Assembly: GCA_012729395.1 (NCBI GenBank)
Contig: JAAYDF010000155.1
Coordinates: forward strand, 16,703 to 80,702
Source: Phycisphaerae bacterium
GTDB taxonomy: Bacteria; Planctomycetota; Phycisphaerae; UBA1845; PWPN01
DNA: 64,000 nt
Direction: 5' to 3'
Shown: in pieces, positions 1-9,472 of the stretch
How the letters are laid out: each line of letters opens with the position of its first letter
Position numbering within the stretch: position 1 is the stretch's first letter
Notes under the pieces: generated by a model
Databases searched by the model: none
Seen by the model: only the letters and a program-made list of their open reading frames with translations
What the model was told of the DNA's origin: nothing
Program-made: the position numbers and the translations under genes

Positions 1-347
1 ACGACCGCCACCTTGGGACCGGGCCGGGTCTCATAGATGGCCACGGTCCGCCCAACGGCTGCGGGCGCCAGATTCGCCGGCCGAACGATGCGGTCCGACT
101 TCTCCAGCAGCGGGATGATCTCCTGCCGACGATAGATGTGGTCGCCCATGGTGACCAAATCCACGCCATAGCGCCGCAGTTTGTCATAGAGCTGCGGGGT
201 CAGACCGGAACCGCCGGCGATGTTCTCCGCGTTGGTGATGACGCAGTGAAGATCGTGCTGCTTGACGAGGTACGGCAGGGCCTGCGAAACCGCGAATCGC
301 CCGGGCCGCCCGACGACATCTCCGATACAAAGGAGATTGATCTGCAT
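1..347 (-). CDS. YmdB/TIGR00282-family metallophosphoesterase, N-terminal part (3' end outside window)
   Basis: Minus-strand translation from ATG at 347: MQINLLCIGDVVGRPGRFAVSQALPYLVKQHDLHCVITNAENIAGGSGLTPQLYDKLRRYGVDLVTMGDHIYRRQEIIPLLEKSDRIVRPANLAP...; GDVVGRPGR / NAENIAGG / GDH motifs; not in ORF track because it has no stop in the window. Confidence 0.88.
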   Translation of the reverse strand, partial: MQINLLCIGDVVGRPGRFAVSQALPYLVKQHDLHCVITNAENIAGGSGLTPQLYDKLRRYGVDLVTMGDHIYRRQEIIPLLEKSDRIVRPANLAPAAVGRTVAIYETRPGPKVAV

Positions 348-790
348 ATCGAGGACTTTCTAGCCACGAGGTTGCACTTCGCCCCCATGGACTGTTCAGC
401 ATACCGCGAGCCACCACCAGGGGCAACCGCGGTCGGGGTGGCGCTCAAGCACCGGCCGGGAGGCGTGGCAAAGTCGGCGAGGGCCAGTCCCAAGACCAAG
501 GCAACTTGTTGCCGTTCGTGCCTGATGTCTGGCTCTTCCATCAACAAGTTGACTCGGTCCTCCCGTCAGCAAGCGGACTCGGTCCTCCCATCGACGATTC
601 GACTCGGTTCCCACGAATCGGCGGGGGTCATCGGTGACCCGCTTTACTCGCTGCGGACATTCGGCCACAATTCGCATCGTGCGGCGCTTTTCCGGCCGGT
701 TCGCGACGGCACAGGGAATGCGAGCGTGGCCGCTGACGGCATGGCGAAGAGCGGCGCAAACGCGTTCGACGACGGAACGAAGGTGAGCTG

Positions 791-2068
791 ATGAAGGTGT
801 TGGTGGTTGGAAGTGGTGGCCGAGAGCATGCCTTGGTCTGGAAGCTGGCCCGCTCGCCGCGAGTCAACCGGCTCTACTGTGCACCAGGGAACGCGGGCAC
901 GGCGGGCCTGGCCGAGAATGTGGAGCTCAAGGCCGGCGACGTGCCCGGGCTGGTGCGGTTCGCCAAACAGGAGAAGATCGGTTTGGTGGTCATCGGTCCG
1001 GAGGAACCGCTGTGCCTGGGTTTGACGGACGAGCTGGCCACCGCGGGCATCCGGGCGTTCGGACCGTCAAAGGCGGCAGCCCGGCTCGAGGGCGACAAAG
1101 CCTTCGCCAAACACCTCATGCAGCAGTCATCGGTGCCGACCGCGGACGCTCGCATCTTTGACAAGTTCCGCGACGCCAAGACCTACATCGCCAGCCGCGA
1201 GGCCGGCGTGGTGGTCAAGGCGGCCGGTCTGGCGGCGGGCAAGGGAGTGATCGTCTGCGACGATCCGGCCGACGCCATCATGGCCCTGGAACGGATCATG
1301 GTGCATCGCGAGTTCGGGCCGGCCGGTGACCGCGTGCTCGTCGAGGAGAAACTGGTCGGCACGGAGGTCAGCGTGCTGGCGTTCGTGGACGAGCACACCA
1401 TCTACCTCATGGAGAATACCCAGGATCACAAGGCGGCCGGCGAAGGCGATACCGGGCCGAACACCGGCGGCATGGGCGCCTACAGTCCCACGCCCGTCCC
1501 GGACGAGCGAACGATCCACCAGATCGAGTCCGAGATCCTCGTACCCATCATCGACGCCCTGCATACCGACGGGGTTTCCTACTGCGGCATTCTGTACGCC
1601 GGTCTGATGCTGACCGCCGGCGGGCCCAAGGTGCTCGAGTTCAACTGCCGCTTCGGCGACCCGGAGACTCAGCCTTTGCTCATGCGTCTGCGGACCGACC
1701 TGCTGGACGTGATCGAGGCGGTGCAGGCCAACCGTCTCGACCAGATCACGCTGGACTGGGATCCACGGCCGGCCATGTGCGTGGTCATGTCCTCCGGCGG
1801 CTACCCGGGCCCCTACGAGGTCGGCAAGGAGATCACCGGCCTGGAGTCGGCCGCGACCGTCGAGGATACCGTCGTGTTCCATGCCGGCACGCGCCAGGCG
1901 GGCCAACGTATCCTCACCGCCGGCGGGCGCGTGCTCGGCGTCACCGCGATGGGAGACACTCTGCAGGCGGCGAGAGATCGCTGCTACCAGGCCGTGGACC
2001 GCATTCAATTCGACGGGGCCTATTGCCGCCGCGACATCGGCGCGAAAGCCCTTGCGCCGACGCGTTAA
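791..2068 (+). CDS. purD: Phosphoribosylamine--glycine ligase (GARS)
   Basis: MKVLVVGSGGREHALVWKLARS, ATP-grasp motifs, MENTQDHKAAGEGDTGPNTGGMGAYSP, FNCRFGDPETQ. Confidence 0.98.
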   Translation: MKVLVVGSGGREHALVWKLARSPRVNRLYCAPGNAGTAGLAENVELKAGDVPGLVRFAKQEKIGLVVIGPEEPLCLGLTDELATAGIRAFGPSKAAARLEGDKAFAKHLMQQSSVPTADARIFDKFRDAKTYIASREAGVVVKAAGLAAGKGVIVCDDPADAIMALERIMVHREFGPAGDRVLVEEKLVGTEVSVLAFVDEHTIYLMENTQDHKAAGEGDTGPNTGGMGAYSPTPVPDERTIHQIESEILVPIIDALHTDGVSYCGILYAGLMLTAGGPKVLEFNCRFGDPETQPLLMRLRTDLLDVIEAVQANRLDQITLDWDPRPAMCVVMSSGGYPGPYEVGKEITGLESAATVEDTVVFHAGTRQAGQRILTAGGRVLGVTAMGDTLQAARDRCYQAVDRIQFDGAYCRRDIGAKALAPTR

Positions 2069-2210
2069 CATGACAGCGCTGGATGGGGCCTTCTGGTAGC
2101 GGCTGACGCCTGAGGATCTATCTCCATCCAGCGGCCTCCAGAGGCTGCGGCCGCTACCGCCTGCCCGCCGGCACACATGCGAGCGCGGAACCCACCAAGA
2201 CGAGAAGGCA

Positions 2211-3314
2211 TTACGGGATAGTAACGCCCTCGGCCAAGCCCGGCGGCAATGGGGCCGGCCGGTCACAGGGAGCCGTGCTGGCTACACTCTGTCGGCGATC
2301 CGAGGCCTCGTGAAAGGCGTGCATCGCATCGAGCACGTGAAAGGCCAGCTCGCCGCTTGCCCGATGGGCCCGCCCGTCTCGCAGGCTCCATGCCAAGTCG
2401 GCCAGGCCGACCCCCCGGCTGGGGGCCGCATACCCATGCGTCAGCGACACCTCACGCCAGGCGCTCGCGCCGCGCTCCCACACGCGCACCGGCCCGCCGA
2501 AGGTGTTGGGGTCCGGCACCGCCATGCTGCCCTCCGTGCCGTAGATCTCCAGGCAGGGCATCGCATGGGCCTGCACGTCGAAGCTGGTGACCAGCGTGCC
2601 GAGTGCTCCGCGGGCGAACCGCATCAGCCCGGCAACGTGCGTCGGCACCTCTACCGGAATCTTGGTACCACACAAAGGCTTGCTGGTGACGGTGCGGAGG
2701 TCATGGGCCTTGCCGGTCTGGCCGCAGATGCTGTCGATCGGCCCGAGCAGCGCCACCAGGGCGGTCAGGTAATACGGCCCCATGTCGAACATCGGCCCGC
2801 CGCCGGGCTGGTAGTAAAACGCGGGGTCGGGGTGCCAGCTCTCATGTCCCGGGCACATCATGAACGCGCTGGCCGCCACTGGTCGGCCGATCGCCCCATC
2901 GTCAAGCAGCTTGCGGCAGGTCTGCAGGCCCGCCCCCAGGAAGGTATCCGGGGCACAGCCGACGCGCAGGCCTCGCGACCCAGCCGCTTCCAGGATCTTC
3001 CTGCCATCCTCGCGGCTGACGGCCAACGGCTTCTCGCTGTAGACATGCTTGCCCGCCGCCAAAGCCGCCAGCGAAACCCCCGCGTGAGCCCGCGGCACAG
3101 TCAGATTGAGGACCACGTCCAGATCGGCGGCCAGCAGCTCCGCGACCGTACAGGCCCGCGGCAGACCGTGCTGGGCCGCCTTGGCCTTGGCTCGGGCCAG
3201 ATCCAGATCCGCGCACGCAACCATGTCGAGGATCTCGTGCTTGGCGCAATGCGTGAAGTACGCATCGCTGATATTCCCGCACCCGATGACACCCACCTTG
3301 ACCTTCGCAGCCAT
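2211..3314 (-). CDS. Gfo/Idh/MocA family oxidoreductase
   Basis: Likely start [23 protein letters not shown] (ORF open to 3473); Rossmann GxGxxS and HVYSEKPLA motif. Confidence 0.93.
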   Translation of the reverse strand: MAAKVKVGVIGCGNISDAYFTHCAKHEILDMVACADLDLARAKAKAAQHGLPRACTVAELLAADLDVVLNLTVPRAHAGVSLAALAAGKHVYSEKPLAVSREDGRKILEAAGSRGLRVGCAPDTFLGAGLQTCRKLLDDGAIGRPVAASAFMMCPGHESWHPDPAFYYQPGGGPMFDMGPYYLTALVALLGPIDSICGQTGKAHDLRTVTSKPLCGTKIPVEVPTHVAGLMRFARGALGTLVTSFDVQAHAMPCLEIYGTEGSMAVPDPNTFGGPVRVWERGASAWREVSLTHGYAAPSRGVGLADLAWSLRDGRAHRASGELAFHVLDAMHAFHEASDRRQSVASTAPCDRPAPLPPGLAEGVTIP

Positions 3315-3648
3315 GATCGACTCCCGTTCGTCGGGACCAAGGCAACTTGTTGCCGTTCGTCGCATATATGTTTGGACATCGCCTACCGGTTGGGCACCGG
3401 CCTGCCCGCCGTGGTGAGCGTCTCGCCGGTGCAATCGCCAAGACGCTGTTCCTCGACCTCGCGTCGATTCCATTCCAAGCTTCGCCGGTTGCCGGTAGTA
3501 TGGCCGGTCGTGCAGGGAGCCGTCTATAGCATGACAGCGCTGGATGGCGGTCTCCCGTAGCGGCCGCCGTGGCGGGAAGCAGCGATGTCATGATAAGCTC
3601 CGTAACCTGAGAGAGTTTGTCCAGTTTGACCGCCCGTGAGGTTGGCAT

Positions 3649-5100
3649 ATGCCCAAGGATGTATTCATCACCGAGGACTTCCTGCTGGAGACTGAAGCGG
3701 CCAAGCGACTGTACCATGAGTTCGCCCGCGACCTGCCGATCATCGATTACCACTGCCACCTGCCGCCCGACCAAGTGGCCCGCGACCATCGCTTCCGCAA
3801 CCTCGCCGAGATCTGGCTGGGCGGCGACCACTACAAGTGGCGGGCCATGCGCACCAACGGCGTGCCCGAACGCTACTGCACAGGCGACGCTCCGGACTAC
3901 GAGAAGTTCGCCAAATGGGCTGAAACCGTGCCCCGCCTGCTGCGCAACCCGCTCTACCACTGGACGCACCTGGAGCTCAAGCGGCCGTTCGGCATCTCCG
4001 ACCGCCTGCTCAACCCGCAGACCGCCCGTAGCATCTGGGACGAATGCAACGCCAAACTCCAGCAGCCCGACTTTTCCGCCCGCGGCATCATGCGGCAAAT
4101 GAACGTCGTCCTGGTCTGCACCACCGACGATCCGACCGACTCGCTCGAACACCACCAGGCCGTCGCCGGAGATGCATCCTTCGGCATCCGCATGTTGCCC
4201 ACCTGGCGGCCGGACAAGGGCATGGCCGTCGAGGACGTGCCCGCCTTCAACGCCTGGTTGGACCGGCTGGCCCAGGCCGCCGACGTGGACATCCGCGACT
4301 TCGCCGGCTACCTCGACGCCCTCCGCCGCCGACACGATTTCTTCCACGCCTGCGGCTGCCGGCTGTCCGACCACGGCCTCGACACCGCCTATGCCGACAA
4401 CTACACCGCTACCGAGATCGACGCCATCTTCAAGAAGCTACGGACCCGCGCCGCCGTCAGTCCGGTCGAGGCCCGTCAGTTCAAGTCCGCGATGCTCTAC
4501 GAATTCGGCATCATGGACCACGCGAAAAACTGGACGCAGCAGTTCCACATCGGGCCCATGCGCAACTGCAACAGCCGTCTCTTCGCCCGCTTGGGCCCGG
4601 ACACCGGCTTCGACTCCATCGGCGACCTCGAGATCGCGAGCCCGCTCGCCCGAATGCTCGACCGCCTCGACCGCACCGACCAGCTTGCCCGCACCATCCT
4701 GTACAATCTCAACCCCCGCGACAATGCCGTGCTGGCCACCATGATCGGCAACTTCCAGGACGGCACCCTGCCCGGCAAGCTCCAGTTCGGCAGCGCTTGG
4801 TGGTTCCTCGACCAGCTCGACGGCATGACTCAACAGATCGAGACCCTCTCGCAGATGGGCCTGCTCAGCCGCTTTGTCGGCATGCTCACCGACAGCCGCT
4901 CGTTCCTCAGCTACACCCGCCACGAGTACTTCCGCCGGCTTCTGTGCAACATCCTGGGCGGCGACATGACCCGCGGCCTGGTGCCCCACGACCTCGCCCT
5001 CGTCGGCGGCATGGTCGCCGACATCTGCTACCACAACGCGGCTAGCTACCTCGGCTTCAAGCTCCCTGCCCCGGGCGGCCCGCGCAAACCATTATCATGA
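3649..5100 (+). CDS. uxaC: Glucuronate isomerase
   Basis: DYHCHLPPDQVARDHRFRNLAEIWLGGDHYKWRAMRTNGVPERYCTGDA... and C-terminal DSRSFLSYTRHEYFRRLLCN typical of UxaC. Confidence 0.97.
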   Translation: MPKDVFITEDFLLETEAAKRLYHEFARDLPIIDYHCHLPPDQVARDHRFRNLAEIWLGGDHYKWRAMRTNGVPERYCTGDAPDYEKFAKWAETVPRLLRNPLYHWTHLELKRPFGISDRLLNPQTARSIWDECNAKLQQPDFSARGIMRQMNVVLVCTTDDPTDSLEHHQAVAGDASFGIRMLPTWRPDKGMAVEDVPAFNAWLDRLAQAADVDIRDFAGYLDALRRRHDFFHACGCRLSDHGLDTAYADNYTATEIDAIFKKLRTRAAVSPVEARQFKSAMLYEFGIMDHAKNWTQQFHIGPMRNCNSRLFARLGPDTGFDSIGDLEIASPLARMLDRLDRTDQLARTILYNLNPRDNAVLATMIGNFQDGTLPGKLQFGSAWWFLDQLDGMTQQIETLSQMGLLSRFVGMLTDSRSFLSYTRHEYFRRLLCNILGGDMTRGLVPHDLALVGGMVADICYHNAASYLGFKLPAPGGPRKPLS

Positions 5101-5250
5101 ATGAACATACAACGCGAGCCACCCCCTTCCCGCCTCCGCGGCTCCGTGTCCCAACCAACCTGTTGGTATCGGGGCGTGTCTATTGCTAAGGTACGGCATG
5201 TGCCGTGCACTGGATGCTGTCCGCCGCTCGAATAGAAGGAGCCATGCCAT

Positions 5251-7309
5251 GATGACCCAAGGCAGGCCCTGCCACATGGTGGCCTATCTGTGCGTTACAG
5301 TGTTACTGATGGCAGCCGCGGACGCCGCGCTGGCCCAGTCACGCGCGCGAAGGTCCTCCGCACGATCGAGTCCTTCACGAAGCGTTGCTTCTTCGCCGAG
5401 GGCTCGCAGCACGCCGAGTCGGTCGAGCGGCTCGCTTTTCGGTCGGTCGAGCGGCTCGCTTTCTAGTAGGTCGAGCGGTTCGCTTTTCAATCGGTCAAGC
5501 GGTTCGCTTTCCAGTAGGTCGAGCGGTTCGCCAAGCCGAATCACCGCACCCAGCCGCGGTTCCACCAGCTCGACCCGATCTTCGCCATCCATCATCAGTT
5601 CGCTGCGGTCGGCGCCCTCGTCATCGATGCGGTCCGCACCGTCGGTATCCTCATCTCGTCCACGGGTTTCACGGCCGTCGCCCTTGCCCAGCGCAACGAG
5701 TCGCTCGATTCCCCAGGCGACACCGTCGCGAACCATCACTCAGTCACCTACGATCAGCCGGCCTCAACCGACCGCGATCCCGAGCCGATCGAGCGCGTCT
5801 ACGCGAACTCCCACGACTATCACCCGCGACGCACGGCCCAGTGTCACCCGGCCCACGAGCCCGACCTCGGCCTCACCGACCGCTCGGGTGCAGCCCTCGC
5901 TGCCCAGTCGTTCCACGGTGACTCGCGTTCAACCGACCCCGCGAACCGTTACCCGGCAAGCACAACCTGGCGCCCAGCCATCGGCCGCGTCCCGGACGCC
6001 GGGACGATCCGTGCAGACCGAGGGTCGGCCGAGACAGACGGCGGTATCACCCACCGCCCGGGCGACAACGCCCTACCGTCTGCCTCAAACCGCGGCTCCG
6101 ACCGCCCGTTCTTCACCACAACCCTTGAGCACGCAACGACAATCGGGGGGCGACATGCGCGGCCGGCCGGGCAGCTCGATCGTGACGCCCCACTCGGAGC
6201 GGACGGGTGGACGAGGCCTGATGCCTACGACGCTGGGCAGGCCCCCGCTGCGGTTCTTCGGCCCGCCGCCGATCCGACCAACGTTCGTTCGACCCGATTG
6301 CCCGCCACCCCCGCATTACCGGCACCATTCGCATCACCGGACATCGTTCTCCTTCGGGTTCGGGTTCTACAGCTACTGCGTAGCCCCGCCGCCGGTGTAT
6401 CCGGTTTATTACCCGGTCTACGCGCCACCGATGGTGGTCACCAGTCCGGTCTATGTGCCGCAGCCAGTGGTGGTGGAGACGCCGGTCTACGCGGCCCCGC
6501 AAACGGTCTACTACGATCAACCCGGGTACTATGAGCAGTCAGTGGTGACCGCTCCGCAGCAGCAGTATGCGAGCCCGGACCAGTACGTAGCCCCACCACA
6601 GGGGGTGACGCTGCCGCAGACTCCGACCCCGGAGGCGCCTCCCATCGCCATGCCGGAGCCGCCGGTGTCTGAGGCGGCACCCGCTCCGACACCGTTACTG
6701 GAGGCGCCGTTGCCGGAGACACCGCAGGCTCTGCCGGCCGAGGAACCCCAGGCGCCCCGCCTGAGCACAGAGGAGCTTGAACGCTTGGTCGTGGGCGGCA
6801 CGACGCAGTTCCGCGAGGGTAAGTACGACGAGGCGGCAACCAACTTCCTCCAGATCATCAACGAGGACGGGAACAACGTCGACGCCCAGCTCGCCTACGC
6901 GGTTTCGCGATTCGCCACGGGTGATTACCAATCGTCGGCGATGGCCATTCGCCGGGGGGTCACCTTGTTCCCCGAGGTGGTGAACTCGCTGTTCGACCTG
7001 CGAGGCAACTACGGCGAGCAGGAGGACTTCGTCAAGCACCTGCGCTCGCTTGAGCAGTGGCTGGGCGAGCACAACGACGACTCGGACGCCGCGTTGGTGC
7101 TGGCGTTTGTCTACCACTTCACCGGTCAGCGCGAGCCGGCGGCCGAGCTGTTCAAGCAGATCAAGGCCCAGGCCGGCGAGGACGACCAGAAATTGGCGGA
7201 AGTGTTCATTAACGCCAAGTCGATCGAGCAGATTGAGGCCGAGGCCGCCAAGCAAAGCCCGGCCGTTGAGCCCGAATCCGTGCCGACCACACAGCCGGCC
7301 GTGAAGTGA
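5251..7309 (+). CDS. Secreted Ser/Arg/Pro-rich low-complexity protein with C-terminal TPR-like domain
   Basis: ORF 5183..7309; signal-like MMTQGRPCHMVAYLCVTVLLMAAADAALAQ; RSSGSLFx repeats, PVYYPVYAPP Tyr/Pro-rich linker, C-terminal helical repeats (FREGKYDEAATNFLQIINEDGNNVDAQLAYAVSRFATGDYQSSAMAIRRGV). Confidence 0.85.
5420..5539 (+). repeat. Five tandem 24-bp units encoding RSSGSLFx
   Basis: cggtcgagcggctcgcttttcggt repeated in-frame: RSSGSLFG RSSGSLSS RSSGSLFN RSSGSLSS RSSGSPSR. Confidence 0.93.
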
Positions 7310-7518
7310 GAGTCCTCTCGGTTGCCCGCCGCAACCACGGGGACGTTGGAGAACGACAACGCAAAATGAGAAAGCCGTGCTTCCCATGTGTGTCGGGACA
7401 GCTCGCCCTGTGGCGAATTGCCGCGACGCGTAGGGGAAGGCGGCTTTTCTCGTTTCCTCGCCCTGCGTCTATGCTTGCCGCATGCCATACAGCAAACACA
7501 CTTTGAAGGAGTCTGAAG

Positions 7519-8934
7519 ATGCCGCAGTGGGCTTGCCGCCGAGAAAATGATGGTTTGCACCGCGGCATGCTTGCCGCCTTGCTGGCCGTCGCCTTTCTGT
7601 TCGCTCCGGTCACGCTGGCCGATGAGACAACCAAACCGGAGGATAGCGGCGCCCCGCCCGCGGTGACGGAAAGCAAGCTGTACAGGCCTACCCGGATGCC
7701 GGACCGCATCGTGCTGACCTGGGAGGATGACCCCACCACGACACAGGCGGTCACTTGGCGTACGTCGACTGAAGTCGAGGCGGGCTTTGCCGAGATCGCC
7801 CCGGCCGCGAAGGGCGGCTACGCGAAGGAGACCAAGCGAATCGGCTTCGACAAGCATCTCCAGAGGATCGCAGCCGAGACGACCTTCTTCAAGACCAACC
7901 TGCATGACTGCCATATCCACGTCGCGAGATTCACGGGACTGCAGCCGGAGACGCGATACGCCTACCGCGTCGGGGACGGCACGAACTGGAGCGAGTGGTT
8001 CCAGTTCCAAACCGCCAGCACCCGCCCCAGGCGGTTTTCGTTCATCTACTTCGGCGATTCGCAGAACCATCTCCGGCCGATGTGGCCCTGGGTGGTTCGC
8101 GAGGCGATGCGAACCGCCCCGCAGGCGGCCTTCACCCTGCACGGCGGCGATCTCACCAGCGGGCGTGGCAACGACGAGGAATGGGGCGACTGGCATTACA
8201 GCATGAGCTGGGTCAATGCCATGGTGCCCTTTGTCGGCACGCCGGGAAACCACGATTACATGTCCCGCAAGGAGAGCGACGATACCAAGGTCCGCTTCCC
8301 GGAGCCGCACTGGCGAGCCCAGTTCACGCTGCCGCAAAACGGACCTGAGGGCCTCGAAGAGACCGCGTACTACCTGGACTATCAGGGCACACGGATCATC
8401 TCGCTTGATTCCAGCGACAAGCTGGAAGCCCAGGTTCCCTGGCTCGAGCGAGTGCTGGCGGAGAACCCGAACGCCTGGACGATCATCACCTTCCATCATC
8501 CGGTGTTCGCGACCGCACAGGGGCGAAAGAGCGCAACGCGAACGTTATGGAAACCGGTCCTCGATCGGCACAACGTGGACATGGTGCTCACCGGCCACGA
8601 CCACGCCTACAGCCGAACGGGGCTGGTCTCCGGCGAGGATGCCGACGGCGCAAACCGTCGCGGCACCATCTACGTGGTCTCGTTCAGCGGCCCGAAGCCT
8701 TACCGGATCGGCCCTGCCGACGGGGAGCCCCGCGAGCAGTTCGTTCGCCTGGGCGAAGACCTGCAGCTCTTTCAGGTCATCTCGATCGACGGGGCGGTGC
8801 TGCGTTATGAATCGAGAACCGCGGCGGGCGAACTCTACGACATCTTCGAGATCAGGAAGCATCCCGACGGCACCAAGGAACTGCTCGACCCCGGCCGCGA
8901 AATGCCCAACCGCCTGCGTGCGAAAACCAAGTAG
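7519..8934 (+). CDS. Purple acid phosphatase-like metallophosphoesterase with N-terminal fibronectin-like domain
   Basis: FIYFGDSQ, LHGGDLT, GNHDY, HHPVF, GHDHAYSR metallophosphatase motifs. Confidence 0.92.
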   Translation: MPQWACRRENDGLHRGMLAALLAVAFLFAPVTLADETTKPEDSGAPPAVTESKLYRPTRMPDRIVLTWEDDPTTTQAVTWRTSTEVEAGFAEIAPAAKGGYAKETKRIGFDKHLQRIAAETTFFKTNLHDCHIHVARFTGLQPETRYAYRVGDGTNWSEWFQFQTASTRPRRFSFIYFGDSQNHLRPMWPWVVREAMRTAPQAAFTLHGGDLTSGRGNDEEWGDWHYSMSWVNAMVPFVGTPGNHDYMSRKESDDTKVRFPEPHWRAQFTLPQNGPEGLEETAYYLDYQGTRIISLDSSDKLEAQVPWLERVLAENPNAWTIITFHHPVFATAQGRKSATRTLWKPVLDRHNVDMVLTGHDHAYSRTGLVSGEDADGANRRGTIYVVSFSGPKPYRIGPADGEPREQFVRLGEDLQLFQVISIDGAVLRYESRTAAGELYDIFEIRKHPDGTKELLDPGREMPNRLRAKTK

Positions 8935-9472
8935 GGCCACAGTAGAGCAGTTCACGCGATAGCGTAGCGGTCGCCGCCTCTAGCGACCGGCGAACTCGCA
9001 AAGAACACGCCGGTCGCCACGGGGGGCGACCGCTACAATGGGTCGCGAAGCGATCTGGAGCAGTTCACGCAGTAGCGTAGCGGTCGCCCCCTGCCGCGAC
9101 CGGTGCCACGCCATCGTGTCAAATATGCCAACGCCAAGTTCGGCAGACTCCGACAAGATTGGATATGACCTCTCCGCCTATCGCGCGGTCGAGCAGGTCA
9201 TGTATGAAGCGGGGAAGGCGTTGGGGTGATCTCTGGAGAACCATCGGCAATGGCAGCCCGCAATGGGCTGGAATGCGGACGGACACGTCGCTGACGCTCC
9301 CCAACCCGGCGCTTGCGCTTCGGGCTCGTTGTCTGGATCCGCAACCCGGCGCTGGCGCCTCGGGCTCGCTATTGCCCTTCGTTCTCCGGCGTTTGCGTTG
9401 AGGCTCGTTGGTGCGCTGCGCCCTGGGCTGGTAGAACGACACCGTTGGGGTCAATCTGCACCGAGGTATCGC

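Noticed and set aside
1127-2266. 379-aa minus-strand ORF overlapping purD
   Set aside because: Complementary to purD, His/Val/Asp-rich shadow
2310-3560. 416-aa plus-strand ORF
   Set aside because: Antisense to the MocA-family gene
2902-4374. 490-aa minus-strand ORF overlapping uxaC and the MocA gene
   Set aside because: Overlaps two well-supported genes; shadow ORF
5420-5539. Possible CRISPR or satellite
   Set aside because: In-frame coding tandem repeat (RSSGSLFx)
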